Source: Chryseobacterium shigense
Lineage (GTDB): Bacteria > Bacteroidota > Bacteroidia > Flavobacteriales > Weeksellaceae
Direction: 5' to 3'
DNA: 64,000 bases
NCBI RefSeq assembly: GCF_014207845.1
Contig: NZ_JACHLC010000001.1
Location: forward strand, 620,001 to 684,000
Part shown: positions 25,457 to 34,203 of the stretch, piece after piece
Position numbering within the stretch: position 1 is the first letter of the stretch
Layout of the letters: each line of letters starts with the position of its first letter
Made by a program: the position numbers and the translations under genes
The notes under the pieces: generated by a model
The model's database searches: none
What the model saw: only the letters and a program-made list of their open reading frames with translations
What the model was told of the DNA's origin: nothing

Positions 25457-27313
25457 ATGCAAATGAAAAAAATATATACAATTTTTGCTCTTTCAGCAGC
25501 TTCAATAGCTTTTTCTCAGATTCAGAAAGTAGAACCCGCTTTCTGGTGGAAAGGAATGAAAAACCCGGATCTTCAGATTTTGGTTTACGGAAAAAATATT
25601 GCCAATAATGAAATAGAACTTTCAGACGGTATTCAGGCAAAGAATATTCAAAAAGTAGAAAACCCGAATTATGTTTTCATTACTGTCAATACCAATGAAA
25701 TTAATTTCCCCTCATTTAAAATCAATATAAAGAAAGGCAAAAAAAATATAAGCTCTTACTCCTATGAGTTGAAGCAAAGGCTTCCTGGATCTGTAGACCG
25801 TGAATCTTTCACCTCAAAAGACGTCATGTACCTCATCATGCCGGACCGTTTTGCCAATGGAAACCCATCCAATGACAATACCAGAGATACCGCTGAAAAA
25901 TCAGACCGTAAAAATCCCGGAGGACGTCATGGAGGAGACATTGAGGGAATCATTAAAAACCTCGATTATCTTAAGGAATTAGGCGTTACTGCCGTTTGGA
26001 ATACCCCTTTGCTGGAAGATAATGAACCTTCATTCTCTTATCACGGCTATGCGCAAAGCGACTATTACAAAATAGATCCGCGTTACGGAACCAACGAAGA
26101 TTATAAAAGAATGGCAGATGAGCTTCATAAACGTAATATGAAGCTTATTATGGATTATGTAACCAACCATTGGGGATCGCAAAGCTGGATTATTAAAGAT
26201 CTTCCTGCGAAAGACTGGATTCATTACTGGAAAGACGGAGAAAAAGGCTTCAAACGAAGCAGTTACAGAATGACCACTCAGTTCGATACCAATGCTTCCA
26301 AAATAGATATGGAAAACTGTATGGACGGTTGGTTTGATACCACAATGCCAGATATGAATCAAAGCAATCCGCTGGTAGTCAATTATATGGTTCAGAATGC
26401 TATTTGGTGGACAGAATTTGCCGGTCTTGACGGATTACGGGTAGACACTTATTCCTATAACGATAAAAAAGGAATCTCAGAATGGACGAAGAGAATCACC
26501 GATGAGTATCCGAATTTTAATATTGTAGGCGAAGTATGGATGCACAACCAGGCACAAATTTCCTATTGGCAGAAAGACAGCAAAATTTCAGCAATAGAAA
26601 ACTACAATTCTTACCTGCCTTCTGTAATGGATTTTACATTGCATGATGCTATTGGTCAGGTTTTTAAAGAAAATTCCGGCTGGGATTCCGGTATGCAGAG
26701 AGTGTATGATAACTTTGCCAATGATTTCCTTTATCCTGACATTAATAATATATTGGTGTTTGCGGAAAATCATGATACACAGCGTTTTAATGAAACCTAT
26801 CCTAAAATAGAAGACTATAAACTGGTAATGAGCCTGATTTCAACAGTCCGAGGGATTCCTCAGTTATATTATGGTTCAGAGATTGGAATGTCAGGAGATA
26901 AAGCCACCAAAGGTGACGGGGATATTCGCCGCGATTTTCCGGGAGGCTGGAATGGAGACACTAATAATGCCTTTGTAAAATCGGGAAGAACAGATTCACA
27001 GAATCAGTATTTTGATTTTACCAGAAAATTATTAAACTGGAGAAAAGGAAAAGAAGTTATTCACACCGGTAAGACAAAAAACTATGTTCCCCAGAATAAT
27101 GTTTTTGTTTATTTCAGGTATAATGAAAAAGAAAGTGTAATGGTGGTGGTTAATAATAATGTGAAAGAACAGACCATAGATATGAAACATTTTTCAGAAT
27201 CTCTGAACGGATTCACAAAAGGGAAAGATATCATCTCGGATAAAGAAATTTCATTACAGAATTCATTAACTATTCCTGCAAAAACTTCAATGGTGATTGA
27301 ATTACAAAACTAA
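25457..27313 (+). CDS. susA: GH13 alpha-amylase/neopullulanase (SusA-like)
   Basis: About 618 residues with a signal peptide ending IAFSQ. An N-terminal Ig-like domain (about 20-115) precedes the GH13 barrel. Barrel motifs are DYVTNHWG, GLRVDTYSYN (nucleophile Asp), NIVGEVWMHN (acid/base Glu) and FAENHDTQRF (transition-state Asp), followed by a C-terminal beta domain. Periplasmic SusA-type enzymes split maltooligosaccharides delivered by SusC/D. The longer open frame starts at 25415, but ATG at 25457 or 25463 gives a normal signal peptide. It begins an operon with an NTF2-like protein and a maltose transporter, downstream of the RiPP-like cassette. Confidence 0.94.
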   Translation: MQMKKIYTIFALSAASIAFSQIQKVEPAFWWKGMKNPDLQILVYGKNIANNEIELSDGIQAKNIQKVENPNYVFITVNTNEINFPSFKINIKKGKKNISSYSYELKQRLPGSVDRESFTSKDVMYLIMPDRFANGNPSNDNTRDTAEKSDRKNPGGRHGGDIEGIIKNLDYLKELGVTAVWNTPLLEDNEPSFSYHGYAQSDYYKIDPRYGTNEDYKRMADELHKRNMKLIMDYVTNHWGSQSWIIKDLPAKDWIHYWKDGEKGFKRSSYRMTTQFDTNASKIDMENCMDGWFDTTMPDMNQSNPLVVNYMVQNAIWWTEFAGLDGLRVDTYSYNDKKGISEWTKRITDEYPNFNIVGEVWMHNQAQISYWQKDSKISAIENYNSYLPSVMDFTLHDAIGQVFKENSGWDSGMQRVYDNFANDFLYPDINNILVFAENHDTQRFNETYPKIEDYKLVMSLISTVRGIPQLYYGSEIGMSGDKATKGDGDIRRDFPGGWNGDTNNAFVKSGRTDSQNQYFDFTRKLLNWRKGKEVIHTGKTKNYVPQNNVFVYFRYNEKESVMVVVNNNVKEQTIDMKHFSESLNGFTKGKDIISDKEISLQNSLTIPAKTSMVIELQN

Positions 27314-27325
27314 AATAAACAGACT

Positions 27326-27850
27326 ATGAAAAAAATAACACTCATCTGTACGATGGTGCTGCTTATGTTTGGTTTTACAGAAATATATGCACAAGCCATT
27401 AATGCTAAATTTGAAAAAGACAAAACAGAGATAGGAACCATGCTCGACGGTTTCAATGTGGCAGCTGCAAAAGCAGATTTTAATGCATACTTCGACTATT
27501 TTGCAGACGAATCCACATTTATCGGAACTGATGCTACAGAAGTCTGGGATAAAAAAGCCTTCATGATTTGGGCAAAACCTTATTTCGATAAAAAGAAAAC
27601 CTGGAACTTCACCTCCCTTAAAAGAAATATCTATTTCAGCAAAGACGGAAAATTAGCTTGGTTCGATGAACTGCTCAATACCCAAATGAAGATCTGCAGA
27701 GGATCAGGAGTTGTGGAAAAAATCAACGGAAGCTGGAAAGTGAAGCAATATGTACTTTCTGTAACCGTACCGAATGATGTAGTTGATAAAGTGGTTGCAG
27801 AGAAAGCACCTATTGAAGATACTTTAATCCAAGAATTAAAAAAACAATAA
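27326..27850 (+). CDS. Exported NTF2/SnoaL-like protein
   Basis: A 174-residue protein with a signal peptide ending IYAQA near residue 23. The rest is a cone-shaped NTF2-like fold: helix around GTMLDGFNVAAAKADFNAYF, strand ESTFIGTDATEVWDKKAF, and strands WNFTSLKRNIYFSKDGKLAWFDELL and WKVKQYVLSV, as in DUF4440/SnoaL-like proteins. Function is unknown. It lies 12 bp after the GH13 gene, and its stop codon directly abuts the transporter start, so it belongs to the maltodextrin operon, perhaps as a small-molecule-binding accessory. Confidence 0.8.
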   Translation: MKKITLICTMVLLMFGFTEIYAQAINAKFEKDKTEIGTMLDGFNVAAAKADFNAYFDYFADESTFIGTDATEVWDKKAFMIWAKPYFDKKKTWNFTSLKRNIYFSKDGKLAWFDELLNTQMKICRGSGVVEKINGSWKVKQYVLSVTVPNDVVDKVVAEKAPIEDTLIQELKKQ

Positions 27851-29254
27851 ATGAATAGTTCTCAAAATACTTTTTCGAAAAAAATAAAACCGAACCTTTC
27901 CATGGCCCAGATCATCAACATGAGTATGGGATTTTTGGGAATTCAGATGGCTTTCGGTTTGCAAAACGGTAATGCCAGCAGAATCCTTGCCAATTTCGGG
28001 GCAGATGTTCACGAATTGTCCTGGTTCTGGCTGGTTGCGCCTATTACAGGATTAATTGTTCAGCCCATTATTGGACACATGGGAGACAACACCTGGAGTC
28101 CGCTTGGTAGAAGAAAGCCTTACTTTTTAATAGGTGCGGTTTTGTGTGCCATTGGTTTGGTAATGCTTCCCAATGCAGCTTCTGCAACGCAAATGATGGC
28201 TGCCAATGTTTTATTGATGGCAGTAATTTTCCTCGCTATGATGGATGCTTCAATCAATGTCGCAATGGAACCTTTCCGTGCTTTGGTGGGAGATATGCTT
28301 CCGAAGCATCAGGCAACCATCGGATTTTCTGTTCAGACCATTTTAATTGGAATTGGGGCGGTTATTGGCTCAGATTTACCAAACTGGTTAACAAAGCTGG
28401 GTGTTTCCAACGCTGCTCCAAAAGGCTTTGTAGCGGATAATGTGATTTATGCATTTTACATCGGGGCTGCAGTTTTAATTCTGTCAATTTTATATACAAT
28501 TGTTACCACGAAAGAATATTCCCCTGAAGAATTTGCTTCCTTTGAAGGTGGAAAACCAATCGTAGAAAATGAGTCCAAACTTTCGGATATATTTAAAGAT
28601 TTTAAGAATGCACCTTCCCAGATGAAAAAACTGGGAATTGTTCAGTTCTTCTCATGGTTTGCATTATTTACCATGTGGGTTTTCACTACAAGTGCTTTGG
28701 CAACCCATCATTTTGGACTTTCTCCCGAGGATACTCATTCAGTAGAATTCAATAAAGCCGGTGACCTTACAGGAAGTTTGTTCGGAAGCTATAACTTCTA
28801 TGCAATTTTCTTCGCATTTGCCTTAACTCCGATTGCCAAATTTATAGGTAAAAAACAGACTCATGCTTTGGCTTTGGCTTGTGGTGGATTAGGTTTAATT
28901 TCAATGTATTTTATTAAAGATATCAACAGCCTCTGGATTTCAATGATAGGATTAGGATTTGCCTGGGCAAGTATTTTAGCAATGCCTTATGCCATGTTGA
29001 TCGACTCTATTCCTCAAAAGAAAATGGGAGTATATATGGGAATTTTCAATTTCTTTATTGTAATTCCACAAATTATCAATGGCGTTTTCGGAGGCCCGAT
29101 TGTGAGCAGCGTTTTTGGAAAACAGGCAATTGATTATATCGTAGTAGGAGGCGTTTGTATGCTGATCGGAGCTGTAGTTACTATGATTTTTATAAAATCA
29201 GAAGATGAAACTCCAAAAGAAATAGAAGAGGAAATCCAACAGGTACATTTTTAG
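27851..29254 (+). CDS. SLC45-type MFS maltose/maltodextrin transporter (MalT-like)
   Basis: A 467-residue inner-membrane protein with about 12 hydrophobic segments. The N-terminal block GFLGIQMAFGLQNGNASRIL and the loop DNTWSPLGRRKPYFLIG are hallmarks of the SLC45/sucrose-proton symporter group; Flavobacterium MalT homologues carry the same block. It takes maltose or short maltodextrins into the cytoplasm, completing the path SusCDE then SusA/SusB then transporter. It abuts the NTF2-like gene with no gap. Confidence 0.92.
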   Translation: MNSSQNTFSKKIKPNLSMAQIINMSMGFLGIQMAFGLQNGNASRILANFGADVHELSWFWLVAPITGLIVQPIIGHMGDNTWSPLGRRKPYFLIGAVLCAIGLVMLPNAASATQMMAANVLLMAVIFLAMMDASINVAMEPFRALVGDMLPKHQATIGFSVQTILIGIGAVIGSDLPNWLTKLGVSNAAPKGFVADNVIYAFYIGAAVLILSILYTIVTTKEYSPEEFASFEGGKPIVENESKLSDIFKDFKNAPSQMKKLGIVQFFSWFALFTMWVFTTSALATHHFGLSPEDTHSVEFNKAGDLTGSLFGSYNFYAIFFAFALTPIAKFIGKKQTHALALACGGLGLISMYFIKDINSLWISMIGLGFAWASILAMPYAMLIDSIPQKKMGVYMGIFNFFIVIPQIINGVFGGPIVSSVFGKQAIDYIVVGGVCMLIGAVVTMIFIKSEDETPKEIEEEIQQVHF

Positions 29255-29642
29255 AAATAGAAGTTAGATGCCGGATATGAAAAACCGGAAGAAAGGAAAA
29301 GATGTAAGAGAAAATATTCTTGGTTTCATAAAATATTTCATCACAATGAAAATTCAATAGAAGCGGGCTTTAGCCCGCTTTTTAATTTATAAGCAATAAA
29401 AAAGGCTTTAGCCAAATTAGTTGAACATGAAATCTTACATCATATCCCTGAATTTTATAAATCTGCATCTTCCGGAGCTTAAAAAATAACGGCCAAAAAA
29501 TCTAATAGCTAAAAGGTTTATATTATAGAAAAGAACCCATATCCATGCATCCTTTTATTTATATTATCAATTGAAATTTAATTTTTTCTTAAGCAAGTCT
29601 GTTTTTTTATTCTTTACCTTGGGTAGATTAAAATAGTAAAAA
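29255..29642 (+). terminator. 388-bp spacer with a strong terminator and REP-like copies
   Basis: AAGCGGGC and GCCCGCTT (29361-29380) form an 8-bp G/C-rich stem with loop TTTA, followed by TTTTAATTT, a terminator for the maltodextrin operon. A second short copy GGCTTTAGCC appears at about 29403-29412, and an AATCTGC-type phrase at about 29457-29481. No gene is seen in the rest. Confidence 0.8.
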
Positions 29643-31175
29643 ATGTACGATATCATCATTATAGGAAGTGGAGCAGGAGGAGCAACAATGGCATATCAGC
29701 TTGCCGATACCGGAAAAAAGATTCTGATTGTAGAAAGAGGAGATTATGTGCCGATAGAAAAGGAAAACTGGGATTCCGTGGAAGTTTTTGAGAAAAACAG
29801 GTATACTACCACAGAATTATGGCTGGATAAACATGGAAAACCATTCCGTCCGGGTATGCATTACAATGTAGGCGGAAACACCAAGTTTTATGGAGCTGCA
29901 TTATTCCGTTTACGGGAAGAAGATTTTAAAGAGATAAAACATTACGGAGGAATTTCACCCGCATGGCCTATACAATATGAAGATTTAAAGGAGTATTACC
30001 TCGAAGCTGAAAAACTCTTTCACGTTCATGGAAAAAGAGGCTCAGATCCTACAGAGCCTTTTGATTCAGAGCCTTATCCTCTTCCTCCATTACCCCATGA
30101 ACCCAGAATTCAGAAAGTTGTTGATGAATTGACGAATTATGGCTGGCATCCTTTTGAATTACCGATAGGAGTCAATTTTAAGCCTCACGAAACAGCAAAT
30201 GCCCCCTATATCCTGGATCGTTTTGATGGTTTTCCTGATGCTGCCGAAAGAAAAGGGGACGCTCATCTTTGCGCACTGGCAAAAGCTCTGGAGCATCCCA
30301 ATGTAGAACTGATGACCAATACAAAAGTTCTGAAACTGAATACCAACGAAGAAGGAACCAAAATCACAGAAATTCTTGTAGAACAAAACGGAGAAACAAA
30401 AACATTAACTTCCGGCTTAATTATTCTTTCTGCTGGAGCCATTAATTCCGCAGCCATACTGCTGGAAAGCAAAAATGAAAAATTCCCGAATGGTCTTGCC
30501 AATACTTCAGATCAGGTCGGCAGAAATTATATGTTTCATCAGAATAGCGCATTGGTGGCTTTATATACAGAACCAAACCCTACCAGATTCGGAAAGACAT
30601 TTGGAATTAATGATTTTTACCACGCGAACAAAGGCTATGACTTTCCTTTAGGACACATTCAGATGTTGGGAAAATCAGATGAACACCAGATCAAAGCAGA
30701 CAGCCCTGTGGCAGCCCCAGGTTTTACTTTTGAATTGATGGCAGAGCATGCCGTTGATTTCTGGCTTACCTCAGAAGATCTTCCCGATCCTGAAAACAGG
30801 GTGACCGTAGAGAACGGGCAAATTAAAATCAGCTATAGCTCCAATAACGAAAAAGGCCATGAACTTTTGAAAGCCGAACTGATCAGAGCATTGAAAGCTT
30901 CAGGTAAATTTGAAAGCTTTTTATTCAAGGGAATGTATTTCAGCAAAGGAATGGATATCTCTTCACCGGCCCATCAGAACGGAACCACAAAAATGGGGCT
31001 TGATCCGAAAACTTCGGTTGTTGATACCAACTGCAAAGCACACGATTTTGAAAATCTATACATTGTGGATGGCGGATTTTTCGTTTCCAGCGGTGCGGTA
31101 AACCCGGCTCTTACCATTATTGCAATGGCACTGAGAGTAGGAGATCATCTTAAAAATCATGTTTTAACATCATGA
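29643..31175 (+). CDS. GMC-family FAD oxidoreductase
   Basis: A 510-residue flavoprotein. The FAD-binding Rossmann motif is IIIGSGAGGATMAYQL (residues about 5-20) with LIVERG after it. The substrate region PGMHYNVGGNTKFYGAALFR matches the GMC signature. The C-terminal block SPAHQNGTTKMG and then VSSGAVNPALTIIAMALR hold the catalytic His/Asn and FAD contacts of GMC oxidases and dehydrogenases. No signal peptide is seen. Substrate cannot be read from sequence; sugars or alcohols are typical. The last 4 bp overlap the next gene (ATGA), a transporter. Confidence 0.9.
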   Translation: MYDIIIIGSGAGGATMAYQLADTGKKILIVERGDYVPIEKENWDSVEVFEKNRYTTTELWLDKHGKPFRPGMHYNVGGNTKFYGAALFRLREEDFKEIKHYGGISPAWPIQYEDLKEYYLEAEKLFHVHGKRGSDPTEPFDSEPYPLPPLPHEPRIQKVVDELTNYGWHPFELPIGVNFKPHETANAPYILDRFDGFPDAAERKGDAHLCALAKALEHPNVELMTNTKVLKLNTNEEGTKITEILVEQNGETKTLTSGLIILSAGAINSAAILLESKNEKFPNGLANTSDQVGRNYMFHQNSALVALYTEPNPTRFGKTFGINDFYHANKGYDFPLGHIQMLGKSDEHQIKADSPVAAPGFTFELMAEHAVDFWLTSEDLPDPENRVTVENGQIKISYSSNNEKGHELLKAELIRALKASGKFESFLFKGMYFSKGMDISSPAHQNGTTKMGLDPKTSVVDTNCKAHDFENLYIVDGGFFVSSGAVNPALTIIAMALRVGDHLKNHVLTS

Positions 31176-32338
31176 ATTCCAAAGTAGCCCGGATTATTAT
31201 TGTTTTTTTATTAGCTTTTCTTACAGGAGTTAATTTTGTTGTATTTCCGGCATTAGGAACTGCTTTTACAGATTCCTCGCTCTTTAGGCTTTCTTCCTCA
31301 CAGTTTGGGAATTTGTTTATTCCTCAGGTGATCTGTATTATTATTTCCTGCCTCGGAGCCCCGTTTTTAGTGAATAAATGGGGGCCTAAAATGGTTTTAA
31401 CCATTGGATTGCTATTGATGATTGTATCTACAGGAGCCTTATGGGGACTTCAGTTTTTTATGAATGATACAGCTTTATTATTTCCTGTATTAATGATTTT
31501 GGTGGCATTCACAGGTTCGGGTTTCGGACTTTCCATCACCACTTTAAATCCTCTGGCAGCAAGTTTATTTGAAAACAATAAATCTTCAGCTATTTTGATT
31601 CTTCAGTTTCTGGTAGGATTAGGAACATCTACCGCTCCGTTAATGATGAATGTAATAGGAAATGTAAAGAATTGGATGTATGTTCCCGGATGCATATTTG
31701 TAATAGTAAGCGTGGCATTCGCAGCCTTTTTGTTATTAAAACTGGAAAAAGGAACATTCTTTGGGCTTCCCGGGCATTTTAAAATTCCTTCAAAATTATG
31801 GCTGTTTTTTATAACAATTGTTCTGTATGGCTGTATTGAGGGAACTTTCGGCAGTTTTGGAGCTGTAATTCTTAAAAATCAGGGACTGGATAATAATAAA
31901 GCCAGCCTGGGATTATCCCTGTTTTGGGCAGGAATTGCTTTAAACCGCTTGCTTTTCGGGATCTTTTCAAAAAATAATGATCTGTCTTATCTGTTTCTTT
32001 TTTCACCTTTAATGGTTGCCGGTTTGCTTTTACTGCTATTGCTGTATCCCAATGTAAGTATTATTGTTGTAATGATGTTTTTAATTGGTTTTTTCATGGG
32101 AAGCATATTTCCCGGATCTATTGGCTGGGGAACGGTGGAATTTCCTTCACTTTCAGTTTTGGTTTCCGGCTTCCTGATGGCAGCCAACCAGATTGGGACA
32201 GGTATTATCACCAATGTTTTAGGACATTTTTCAACCCAAACCAATATGATTTTCAGGTTTCTCATTGTTTGCATGGTTCTTATTTGCCTTTTACTTTTCT
32301 GTTTAAAGAAAAATTCTAAAATAAAAGAAGCCTTTTAA
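31172..32338 (+). CDS. MFS transporter, partner of the GMC oxidoreductase
   Basis: A 388-residue membrane protein with about 12 helices. The first block is FLLAFLTGVNFVVFPALGTAF, and WGPKMVLTIGLLL after the second helix is the degenerate MFS motif A. It has the short length of sugar or organic-acid MFS carriers. It is translationally coupled to the GMC gene through an ATGA overlap, so it probably imports the substrate or exports the product of that enzyme. Close family is not recognised. Confidence 0.82.
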   Translation: MNSKVARIIIVFLLAFLTGVNFVVFPALGTAFTDSSLFRLSSSQFGNLFIPQVICIIISCLGAPFLVNKWGPKMVLTIGLLLMIVSTGALWGLQFFMNDTALLFPVLMILVAFTGSGFGLSITTLNPLAASLFENNKSSAILILQFLVGLGTSTAPLMMNVIGNVKNWMYVPGCIFVIVSVAFAAFLLLKLEKGTFFGLPGHFKIPSKLWLFFITIVLYGCIEGTFGSFGAVILKNQGLDNNKASLGLSLFWAGIALNRLLFGIFSKNNDLSYLFLFSPLMVAGLLLLLLLYPNVSIIVVMMFLIGFFMGSIFPGSIGWGTVEFPSLSVLVSGFLMAANQIGTGIITNVLGHFSTQTNMIFRFLIVCMVLICLLLFCLKKNSKIKEAF

Positions 32339-32586
32339 AATTAGCATAATAAAGGTTTCAGCCAAAACTTAAAATTTATGACAGATTTATTATGCTTTGG
32401 AAAGATTGTGCAATACATTCTATAAACCAGCTCAATCTGCCTGATCTGCGAGAAATAAAAATACAATTCTGGCATAACTCAAAAAACTCTGTTTTGCCTC
32501 CATCAAAGCCTGCATTCCTTTCTTAACCTACATCAACATTTTCAAACACCCGTTTATCCTACATTTGTACCATAAATAATCACAAT
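32339..32586 (+). promoter_or_regulatory. Spacer with REP-like remnants and the pirin gene -7 element
   Basis: The spacer holds AAGGTTTCAGCCAAAA near 32351-32366 and CAATCTGCCTGATCTGCG near 32432-32449, both akin to repeats elsewhere in the window. A -7 element TACATTTG lies about 25 bp before the pirin start codon. No gene is seen. Confidence 0.45.
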
Positions 32587-33315
32587 ATGAAAACAGTATA
32601 TCATAAAGCAGATTCAAGAGGCCATGCAGATCACGGTTGGTTAAACAGTTACCATACATTTAGCTTTGCCAATTATCAGAACAATGACAGAACAAATTTC
32701 GGGGTATTAAGAGTATTGAATGATGATACCGTATCACAGGGAATGGGGTTCGGAACACATCCGCACAGGGATATGGAAATTATTTCTATTCCTCTGGAAG
32801 GAGATCTTGAACATAAAGATTCAATGGGAACCGCTGCCGTTATCAGAAAAGGAGAGATCCAGGTAATGAGCGCAGGAACAGGGGTAATGCACAGCGAATA
32901 CAACAAAAATAAAGATGAAGCTGTAAAATTTCTGCAGATCTGGGTTTTTCCGAGAGAACTGAACGTTGAGCCGAGATATGACCAGAAAAGCATCAAAGAA
33001 GGTGAAAAGATTAATGGGTTCCAACAGATCCTGTCTCCGGACAAAAATGATGACGGAGTTTGGATTCATCAGGATGCATGGTTCAATTTGGCTAATTTTA
33101 AAGCAGGAAACGGCAAAAACTATATGCTTAACAAAAAAGGAAACGGAGTTTACGCTTTTGTTCTAAAAGGAAGTGCCAAAGTAGGAGACCGCGTTTTGAA
33201 TGAAAGAGACGGCCTGGGAATCTGGGATACCCAAAGCTTTAATATCGAAGCAGTGGAAGATACCGAAATCTTATTAATGGAAGTACCTATGGAGCTGCCT
33301 GCCTACATGAAATAA
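32587..33315 (+). CDS. Pirin family protein (YhhW-like bicupin)
   Basis: A 242-residue two-domain cupin. The pirin N-terminal metal motif GFGTHPHRDMEII (His residues about 56-60) and HKDSMG (about residues 78-83) match the family, as do GEIQVMSAGTGVMHSE and the C-terminal cupin FVLKGSAKVGDRVLNERDGL. YhhW-type pirins bind iron and can act as quercetin 2,3-dioxygenases; physiological roles in bacteria are mostly unproven. It is followed 38 bp later by an FMN reductase, a common pairing in Flavobacteria. Confidence 0.93.
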   Translation: MKTVYHKADSRGHADHGWLNSYHTFSFANYQNNDRTNFGVLRVLNDDTVSQGMGFGTHPHRDMEIISIPLEGDLEHKDSMGTAAVIRKGEIQVMSAGTGVMHSEYNKNKDEAVKFLQIWVFPRELNVEPRYDQKSIKEGEKINGFQQILSPDKNDDGVWIHQDAWFNLANFKAGNGKNYMLNKKGNGVYAFVLKGSAKVGDRVLNERDGLGIWDTQSFNIEAVEDTEILLMEVPMELPAYMK

Positions 33316-33353
33316 AAATTAAATTTGTACATTAAAAAAATAAATAAAGAATA

Positions 33354-33905
33354 ATGAAAGTTTTAGCAATAGCAGGAAGCAACTCAGAAGTTTCAATGAA
33401 CAGGCAATTGGTAGCCTACGCATCATCACTTTTTGAAAATGCAGAAGTAGAAGTAATAGATCTGAACCCTTTTGAAATGCCAATCTACAAGCATGAAAGA
33501 GAACTGGCAGGCGGTGTTCCTCAGGAAGCACATGATTTTGCATCAAAAATTGACGGAGCCAATCTGCTTTTGGTTTCATTGCCTGAGCATAACGGAACAT
33601 ACTCTACGGCGTTCAAAAATGTATTCGATTGGGTATCCAGGATCAAAGACAGAACCGTGTGGAATGAGATACCAATGTTCCTGATGTCTGCATCCCCGGG
33701 AGGAAGAGGCGGAGCCGGAGTTTTAGAAGCGGCATCCAAGCGTTTCCCTTTCCACGGAGGAAATATTGTGGAAACTCTCTCACTTCCTTTCTTTAATGAC
33801 AACTTTGATAAAGCTGCACAACAAATTTCTAATGAAGAGAAAAACAGCGAGTTAAAAGAGAAAATCAAAAAGATGGCAGCCATTGAAACCATCCTTGAAA
33901 AATAG
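33354..33905 (+). CDS. NADPH-dependent FMN reductase family protein
   Basis: A 183-residue flavodoxin-like oxidoreductase. It opens LAIAGSNSEVSMNRQLVAYA, where SNS is the FMN phosphate-binding loop, and continues with LVSLPEHNGTYSTAFKNVFDW (the PEYN-like motif of the family, here PEHN) and FLMSASPGGRGGAG. Members reduce FMN, quinones or azo dyes in the cytoplasm using NAD(P)H. It follows the pirin gene in the same direction. Confidence 0.92.
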   Translation: MKVLAIAGSNSEVSMNRQLVAYASSLFENAEVEVIDLNPFEMPIYKHERELAGGVPQEAHDFASKIDGANLLLVSLPEHNGTYSTAFKNVFDWVSRIKDRTVWNEIPMFLMSASPGGRGGAGVLEAASKRFPFHGGNIVETLSLPFFNDNFDKAAQQISNEEKNSELKEKIKKMAAIETILEK

Positions 33906-33907
33906 AA

Positions 33908-33938
33908 TTTGAATATTAATTTAAAATTACTATTTTTG
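33908..33938 (+). promoter_or_regulatory. Consensus promoter upstream of a short ORF and purM
   Basis: TTTG (33908-33911), exactly 19 nt, then TATTTTTG (33931-33938) is a complete Bacteroidetes promoter starting 3 nt after the FMN reductase stop codon. It drives a short unit ending at a terminator at about 34068, before purM. Confidence 0.75.
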
Positions 33939-33952
33939 CAAAAAGAAAAAAG

Positions 33953-34027
33953 ATGAAAATTCAGACCACTTTTAAAGAATGTTTCTCAGAGAAAGGGAAA
34001 ATTGTGGACTCTGAAATTCTGAGATAA
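33953..34027 (+). CDS. 24-residue short ORF ahead of purM (leader peptide or small RNA region)
   Basis: An ATG 14 nt after a consensus promoter opens a 24-codon frame (MKIQTTFKECFSEK, then GKIVDSEILR, stop). A terminator hairpin begins 7 nt after the stop. The arrangement is that of a leader peptide before an attenuator, or of a small RNA whose ORF is incidental. The peptide is not recognised and shows no run of any one amino acid that would mark a classical ribosome-stalling leader. Confidence 0.4.
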   Translation: MKIQTTFKECFSEKGKIVDSEILR

Positions 34028-34034
34028 AATAACG

Positions 34035-34070
34035 GCCGATAATCTACCAAGATTGTCGGCTTTTTTATTT
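34035..34070 (+). terminator. Terminator (attenuator candidate) before purM
   Basis: GCCGATAATCT (34035-34045) and AGATTGTCGGC (34050-34060) form an 11-bp stem with one G-U pair and a 4-nt loop, followed by TTTTTTATTTT. It lies 134 bp upstream of purM. Confidence 0.88.
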
Positions 34071-34101
34071 TCCAAATCTAGTAAAAAGTAATTATAAAAC
34101 T

Positions 34102-34188
34102 AATGTAGCAATATAACAATTTATCAATGTAACAATAAGCTTTACGAAGTTCAATTGGTAAATTGTTATACTGATAAATTGATACATT
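34102..34188. repeat. Long inverted repeat before purM
   Basis: A 35-nt arm beginning AATGTAGCAATATAACAATT (34102-34136) is an imperfect inverted repeat of a 36-nt arm at 34153-34188 ending TAAATTGATACATT. It forms an AT-rich hairpin with a 16-nt loop. This is a typical dispersed element of Flavobacteria. Confidence 0.7.
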
Positions 34189-34203
34189 TTAAAAGTATTA
34201 AAC

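Noticed and set aside
29255..29642. Possible small gene in the spacer after the maltose transporter
   Set aside because: Short frames exist but none has a start context, signal peptide or recognisable motif; the stretch is repeat-rich.
32676..33044. Antisense frames opposite the pirin gene
   Set aside because: They overlap a clear pirin frame and have no promoter or family signal.
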